Shown here piece after piece: positions 60,695-64,000 of a stretch of 64,000 nucleotides of DNA. Within the stretch, counting starts at the first letter, position 1. Each line of letters starts with the position of its first letter. The notes below the pieces were generated by a model. That model saw only the letters and a list, made by a program, of their open reading frames with translations, was not told the origin of the DNA and did no database searches. The stretch is from Desulforamulus hydrothermalis Lam5 = DSM 18033 (GTDB lineage Bacteria; Bacillota; Desulfotomaculia; Desulfotomaculales; Desulfotomaculaceae): NCBI RefSeq assembly GCF_000315365.1, contig NZ_CAOS01000012.1:1-64000 (forward strand), written 5' to 3'. The position numbers and the translations under genes are program-made.

Positions 60695-62818
60695 TTAAGG
60701 GTTGGGAAGGTTAGCTGCCAGGCCCAGTGCGGCTCTCTTCTTTTCAATATGTTCAATATAAATATCAGCTGCTTTTTCGGCATCCAGCTCGATCATCACT
60801 TTACCTAACCCCAGGGTTTCGGTGGTTTCGGTAAGGGTTTTCACCACAACCTCGCTGCCGGTTACCGAGGGTACGGGGGCCACATGAACCAGCCAGCCCA
60901 TGGCTACCGCCGTGCAGGCGTCAGCCACAGCTTTTTGCTCCAGGTATTCGGGAGCACCGATGACCAACGGCAGGGCATTGGTGTCTACGTCCAGGGCATC
61001 AGCCAGCTCCATGGCGGTGTGGGTCATCTTGCCTATGTCCACGCAGGCACCGTAGGACAACACCGGCGGAATACCCAGTGCCCGGCATACCTGTCTCAAA
61101 CCGTTGCCGGCTTCCTGGGCTGCTTCCGGCCGGCACAGGCCGGTATATTCAAATACTGCTGATACACAGCCGCCGGATAACACCAAAACATCCCTTTCAA
61201 TGAGGGCTTTGGCCAACTTAAAGGCGTTGCTGCCGCCCTGGCCGTACCTGGCAGTGGTGCAGCCCACCAGTGTGGCGATGCCGCGAATGTTGCCGCTGGC
61301 GATTTGATCAATTAAAGGCTGCCAGCTGCCGCCCAGGGCTTTTTTAACCGATTCAGTGGAAAAGCCCACCATGCAATCACTGACGTGCGGTGGCACATAA
61401 ACGTTGCGGTTTTCTGTTTTTCTCTTTTGGAAAAATTGAATGGCACGTTCCAGACATTCCGCCGCCTGTTTTCTCATTTGTTCCGGCTTAAAATCCAGGG
61501 CTTCCGTATCAGGGAAGCGGATAACCGGATCAACGCTTAGCAATTTGGTACCGAAACGTTCAGCAAACAACGGCAGGGTAGGAACAGTGCAGTTATAATC
61601 AAACATGAACAAATCCACACAACCGGTGGCCAGCAGGTATTCTTCTGACAGCCATTCGCCTTCCTGCCCGGCCAGGGCGGGCATCTGCCGGGACCCGGAG
61701 TAATTGATCAGCTGCTGGCCTTCACAAACATGCCCCAATACTTGAATGCCCGCCGCACCGGCTGCCCGGGCTTTTTGCTGCCATTCTTCGGTGGACGCCA
61801 GGTCTATGACGACATGGGCCAGTAAAGGCATGTGACCGTTGGTAACAATGTTTACTTTGGCGGGGTCCAACAGCCCCATGTTCATCTTTCTGTGACTTAT
61901 TTCCTGGGTACCGATAAGGATTTCTTGTAAGATATCCAGAGCCCACAAGCCCTGAAATTCATTGGCTACTCCCAGACGCACACAGGTCAGCAGAAAATCC
62001 ACCGGGTCGGCACCCAGGTTGGTCATGCATTTGGTCTGGGCAAAACCCACCTCGGAAAAGGCGCCGCCGGGAAACAGTCCCAGTTTCCGCCACAGCTCTT
62101 TACGGCGGGCCGGGGCAAAGGCTTCCACCAATTTGGATGCTTGGTAATGGGGCCGGTGGATATCTTCAATAAAGAAGTCAGCAAATTCAACTGCCAGCTG
62201 CTCAATGGGTTTATTGGCATCCATGCCCAGGAACTCAGCATATTTTTTGAGCTTTTCCGGTTCCCGGATTTTCAAACCGCTGTCCGGTTGTGCTGCGGCG
62301 GCACGCAGGGTGCGGGCTGCCTGTAAGGCGTGGTAGCAGTTAGCTGCAGTACCGATGGTGGTGTGGCGGTAGGTAAAGTTGCGGGCCACCATCACATGGG
62401 CATCTACGCCGCAAACGCCCCGTTGAGACTTTTTGCTAATCCGGCAGGGGCCGTTGGCACAGAGTTGGCAAGACAGGCCGGGTGCACAAAAATTACATTG
62501 GGGCTGTTGCTCGGCGAAACGGTCAAAAACGTTGGTTAAACCTTGATTGTGCACTACCTGATACATTTCCCGCATAGCCGGGTCAACAATAACGTTCAGC
62601 GGATAACCTTCTTTTGATTGGTCATCTTTTTTAATGTGTTCCCGCTGCCAGCGGTACAGTTCTTCGCCCCGGGGCGACGGTTCAAATTGCCGGTAATCAT
62701 ATGGTACGTCTGTCTTGTTGCGATCCTGGTGGGCACCGGGGTCATTGGTATCAGCCAGGTGGGTGGGATCGCTGTTGTGAATCAGGGTATCATAGTTTTT
62801 ATTGTTTTGATCCGACAT
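60695..62818 (-). CDS. cooS: Carbon monoxide dehydrogenase catalytic subunit, CX2C type
   Basis: CooS interconverts CO and CO2 at a Ni-Fe-S C-cluster. This 707-residue chain has an N-terminal part about 70 residues longer than the well-known enzymes. The B-cluster Cys are C117, C120, C125 and C136. C-cluster ligands are in NGHMP (His), GHVCEG, DYNC, VGCTTA, SGGC and YGACVD, and the catalytic Lys in APEYLEQKA. Where standard enzymes have a CX7C D-cluster, this one has C108-N-F-C111, with Ser116 before the B-cluster. CX2C is known to carry a [2Fe-2S] cluster in D. vulgaris CODH. No cooF, cooC or acs gene is adjacent. The ATG follows GAAGGAGGGACCTT. Confidence 0.93.
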   Translation of the reverse strand: MSDQNNKNYDTLIHNSDPTHLADTNDPGAHQDRNKTDVPYDYRQFEPSPRGEELYRWQREHIKKDDQSKEGYPLNVIVDPAMREMYQVVHNQGLTNVFDRFAEQQPQCNFCAPGLSCQLCANGPCRISKKSQRGVCGVDAHVMVARNFTYRHTTIGTAANCYHALQAARTLRAAAAQPDSGLKIREPEKLKKYAEFLGMDANKPIEQLAVEFADFFIEDIHRPHYQASKLVEAFAPARRKELWRKLGLFPGGAFSEVGFAQTKCMTNLGADPVDFLLTCVRLGVANEFQGLWALDILQEILIGTQEISHRKMNMGLLDPAKVNIVTNGHMPLLAHVVIDLASTEEWQQKARAAGAAGIQVLGHVCEGQQLINYSGSRQMPALAGQEGEWLSEEYLLATGCVDLFMFDYNCTVPTLPLFAERFGTKLLSVDPVIRFPDTEALDFKPEQMRKQAAECLERAIQFFQKRKTENRNVYVPPHVSDCMVGFSTESVKKALGGSWQPLIDQIASGNIRGIATLVGCTTARYGQGGSNAFKLAKALIERDVLVLSGGCVSAVFEYTGLCRPEAAQEAGNGLRQVCRALGIPPVLSYGACVDIGKMTHTAMELADALDVDTNALPLVIGAPEYLEQKAVADACTAVAMGWLVHVAPVPSVTGSEVVVKTLTETTETLGLGKVMIELDAEKAADIYIEHIEKKRAALGLAANLPNP

Positions 62819-62873
62819 AAGGTCCCTCCTTCCAATATCTGTTCAGGATTATTTCCCGAACAAAAACATTTAT

Positions 62874-62910
62874 GTATAAAAATAAAAAACATCGTGAATT
62901 GATCACGATG
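62874..62910 (-). terminator. Terminator after the crp-like gene (or operator before cooS)
   Basis: CATCGTGA-N5-TCACGATG is a perfect 8-bp inverted repeat (62890-62910). On the minus strand it is followed by TTTTTTATTTTTAT, as in a terminator. GTGA...TCAC also looks like a Crp-type half-site pair, but with a 5-bp and not a 6-bp spacer. Confidence 0.7.
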
Positions 62911-62916
62911 CCAGAG

Positions 62917-63072
62917 TGTCGACAAAACCTTATCGGTGGTTTATGACCCCCTTTGGCTCCGGTCTACGCACCGACAGCAATATGATTCGCTGCGGTCGCC
63001 CTTGGGGTCGCCTAAACGGGCCAGCCTGGGCTCCGGGCTATATGCACCGAAGCACCACCGGTTGGATGCCTG
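62917..63072 (+). repeat. Intergenic repeat family, copy C (3' half shortened)
   Basis: The first ~110 bp match copy A almost base for base: GTGTCGACAAA, GGTGGTTTATGACCCC, GGCTCCGGTCTACGCACCG, ATGATTCGCTGCGGTCGCCC and TTGGGGTCGCC. The right part diverges after about 63020 but keeps ACCGAAGCACC. It sits between the crp-like stop and its terminator. It is the only copy in plus orientation. Confidence 0.8.
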
Positions 63073-63073
63073 G

Positions 63074-63754
63074 TTATCTTAGTAAGTCCTCCAGCTTTTT
63101 TTTGTCCACAATAACAATTCGCTGCCGGTCCACCTCAATGGCGCCGCTTCGCTTAAAACTGCTTAACATGCGGTTGACGGTTTCCCGGGTGCTGCCGGTG
63201 AGATTGGCCAGTTCTTGATTGGTAAGGTTAAAGTTAATGTAAATACCGCCGGGTTTGGTTATGCCATGGTCTTCCGCCATTTTGATCAGGGTAAAGGCAA
63301 GACGCCGGGCTGTATCGTGCAGAGCCAGGTGCATCACTTTTTCCTGAGCTGCCCGCAGGCGTCTTGACATGATGCGCAGCATGGCTACAGCCATACCGGG
63401 GTTTTGGCTGATTAATCGCTCAATATCCTGGTTGCGCAGTATACCGACAACGCAATCTTCTTGTACTTCGGCAGTGGCAGGATAATCGCCGCCGTCAAAC
63501 AATACCACCTCGGCAAAGACCTCGCCGGGGTTGACAAAATGCAAGATATGTTCCCGACCGTCTTCTGACCGCCTGGTCAGTTTAATTAAGCCTGATTTTA
63601 AAATATAGAGAGCTTCCCCCGGTTCGCCTTCCATGAAAATAATGCGCCCTTTTTGATAGCTGCGTTCCAGCAGCAGGCGGGAGATTTCCAGCAACTGATT
63701 GTCCGGCAAACCATAAAATAACGGTATCCGTAATAAATACTTAATGTTTTCCAA
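63074..63754 (-). CDS. Crp/Fnr-family transcriptional regulator
   Basis: This 226-residue protein has a cyclic-nucleotide-binding-like sensor domain (about 5-120, GEPGEALYILKSGLIKL and GEVFAEVVLFDGGDYPATAEV), a long dimer helix (about 120-150) and a C-terminal winged helix (TNQELANLTGSTRETVNRMLSSFKRSGAIEV). It has no Cys for a cluster as in Fnr, and the Cys/Pro heme ligands of CooA were not seen, so the signal is unknown. It lies upstream of cooS on the same strand with the repeat and terminator between, and is a candidate regulator of it. The TTG start follows GGGGATGGATAG. Confidence 0.92.
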   Translation of the reverse strand: MENIKYLLRIPLFYGLPDNQLLEISRLLLERSYQKGRIIFMEGEPGEALYILKSGLIKLTRRSEDGREHILHFVNPGEVFAEVVLFDGGDYPATAEVQEDCVVGILRNQDIERLISQNPGMAVAMLRIMSRRLRAAQEKVMHLALHDTARRLAFTLIKMAEDHGITKPGGIYINFNLTNQELANLTGSTRETVNRMLSSFKRSGAIEVDRQRIVIVDKKKLEDLLR

Positions 63755-63768
63755 CTATCCATCCCCTG

Positions 63769-64000
63769 TCAGTATAAATTGCAGTATCTTTTGCGGCAGG
63801 CTTGGATAACTGTGGCTTGGCTGTCCCAGCTATGAGGTTTGCGGTTAAACCCGCCATATACATGTACATCTTCAAAGCCGGCGTCACGCAAAAAGCCTTC
63901 CAACTGTTCCCTGGTTAAAGGACGCAGGGGAACCTGGCCGCTCCCTAAACTGTGGCTGTTGCCGTTGTTGCCGTTTTGCAACAGGGTGGTTGTGAAATCC
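63769..64000 (-). CDS. Probable SAM-dependent methyltransferase, C-terminal part
   Basis: The frame is open to the window edge, so only the last ~76 residues are seen. VPLRPLTREQLEGFLRDAGF and EDVHVYGGFNRKPHSWDS look like the end of a class I (UbiE-like) methyltransferase, where the final strands and helix follow the SAM fold. A Ser/Asn/Gly-rich stretch (NGNNGNSHSLGSG) precedes it. The 14-bp gap to the crp-like TTG start suggests that the two genes are co-transcribed. The catalytic part lies outside the window. Confidence 0.6.
   Translation of the reverse strand, partial: DFTTTLLQNGNNGNSHSLGSGQVPLRPLTREQLEGFLRDAGFEDVHVYGGFNRKPHSWDSQATVIQACRKRYCNLY

Noticed and set aside
62890-62910. Crp-type operator for cooS
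   Set aside because: The inverted repeat has a 5-bp spacer and is followed by a T run on the minus strand, so a terminator for the crp-like gene is the simpler reading; it is kept only as an alternative.
62916-63218. Plus-strand frame of 100 codons before the crp-like gene
   Set aside because: Its first half is repeat copy C and its second half is antisense to the crp-like gene, with no ribosome site.
63074-63754. Identification of the Crp-like protein as CooA
   Set aside because: The Cys75/His77-type heme region is not conserved, so only the broad family is called.

Overview
This window comes from a strictly anaerobic, endospore-forming Gram-positive bacterium, most like the Desulfotomaculum/Desulforamulus/Pelotomaculum group (Peptococcaceae). 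The evidence is the gene set: spoVD, spoVE, spoIIGA, sigE and sigG; an anaerobic (class III) ribonucleotide reductase; a CO dehydrogenase; an LUD-type lactate oxidation pair; a spore photoproduct lyase-like protein; and many GTG and TTG starts behind strong GGAGG-type ribosome binding sites. The lineage is inferred from gene content, not from a search.

Layout. Bases 1-31 look like a synthetic oligonucleotide tag, so the window starts at a contig edge inside a truncated IS21-family element, which abuts an IS4/IS5-type DDE transposase. From 2.2 to 11.4 kb lie envelope and signalling genes: two polysaccharide deacetylases, an HD-GYP protein, an HtrA protease, a LarA-like protein, an MFS transporter, a YuiD-like protein and a GH18 glycosidase. 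From 11.9 to 20.9 kb is an iron block: feoA-feoB, a DacF-type carboxypeptidase, fur, a diguanylate cyclase, then a second feoA-feoB operon on the other strand ending in a small Cys-rich protein. Both feo operons carry good Fur boxes. From 21.1 to 25 kb are a frameshifted sigma-54 regulator, a patatin-like protein and a PHP histidinol phosphatase.

The central 24 kb (25.1-49.5 kb) is one long division, cell-wall and sporulation block in the order mraZ-rsmH-ftsL-spoVD-murE-murF-mraY-murD-spoVE-murG-murC-murB-murA-divIB-DUF881-DUF881-sbp-ftsA-ftsZ-spoIIGA-sigE-sigG-ylmC. These genes make lipid II, polymerise it at the septum and start forespore and mother-cell gene expression. A MraZ-type operator of repeated AAGTGG boxes precedes mraZ, and intrinsic terminators after spoVD, murA, ftsZ and sigG divide the block into several transcription units.

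The last 14 kb carries anaerobic metabolism: an LUD protein plus a fused LutB/LutA-like iron-sulfur protein behind a GntR-type operator, a GNAT protein, an SPL-like radical SAM protein, nrdR-nrdD-nrdG behind a promoter with paired NrdR boxes, a small siroheme-reductase-like ferredoxin, a TM1266-type protein, a dicarboxylate symporter, a cooS CO dehydrogenase with its Crp/Fnr neighbour, and the 3' end of a probable methyltransferase cut by the window edge.

The most unusual things seen are an intergenic repeat family of about 200 bp with at least three clear copies and four shorter or decayed ones, an FtsA that lacks most of subdomain 1C, an SPL homologue whose catalytic cysteine position is alanine, a CO dehydrogenase with a CX2C D-cluster motif, an unannotated Cys-rich partner of FeoB, and the foreign tag at base 1. 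No tRNA, rRNA or CRISPR array was seen.
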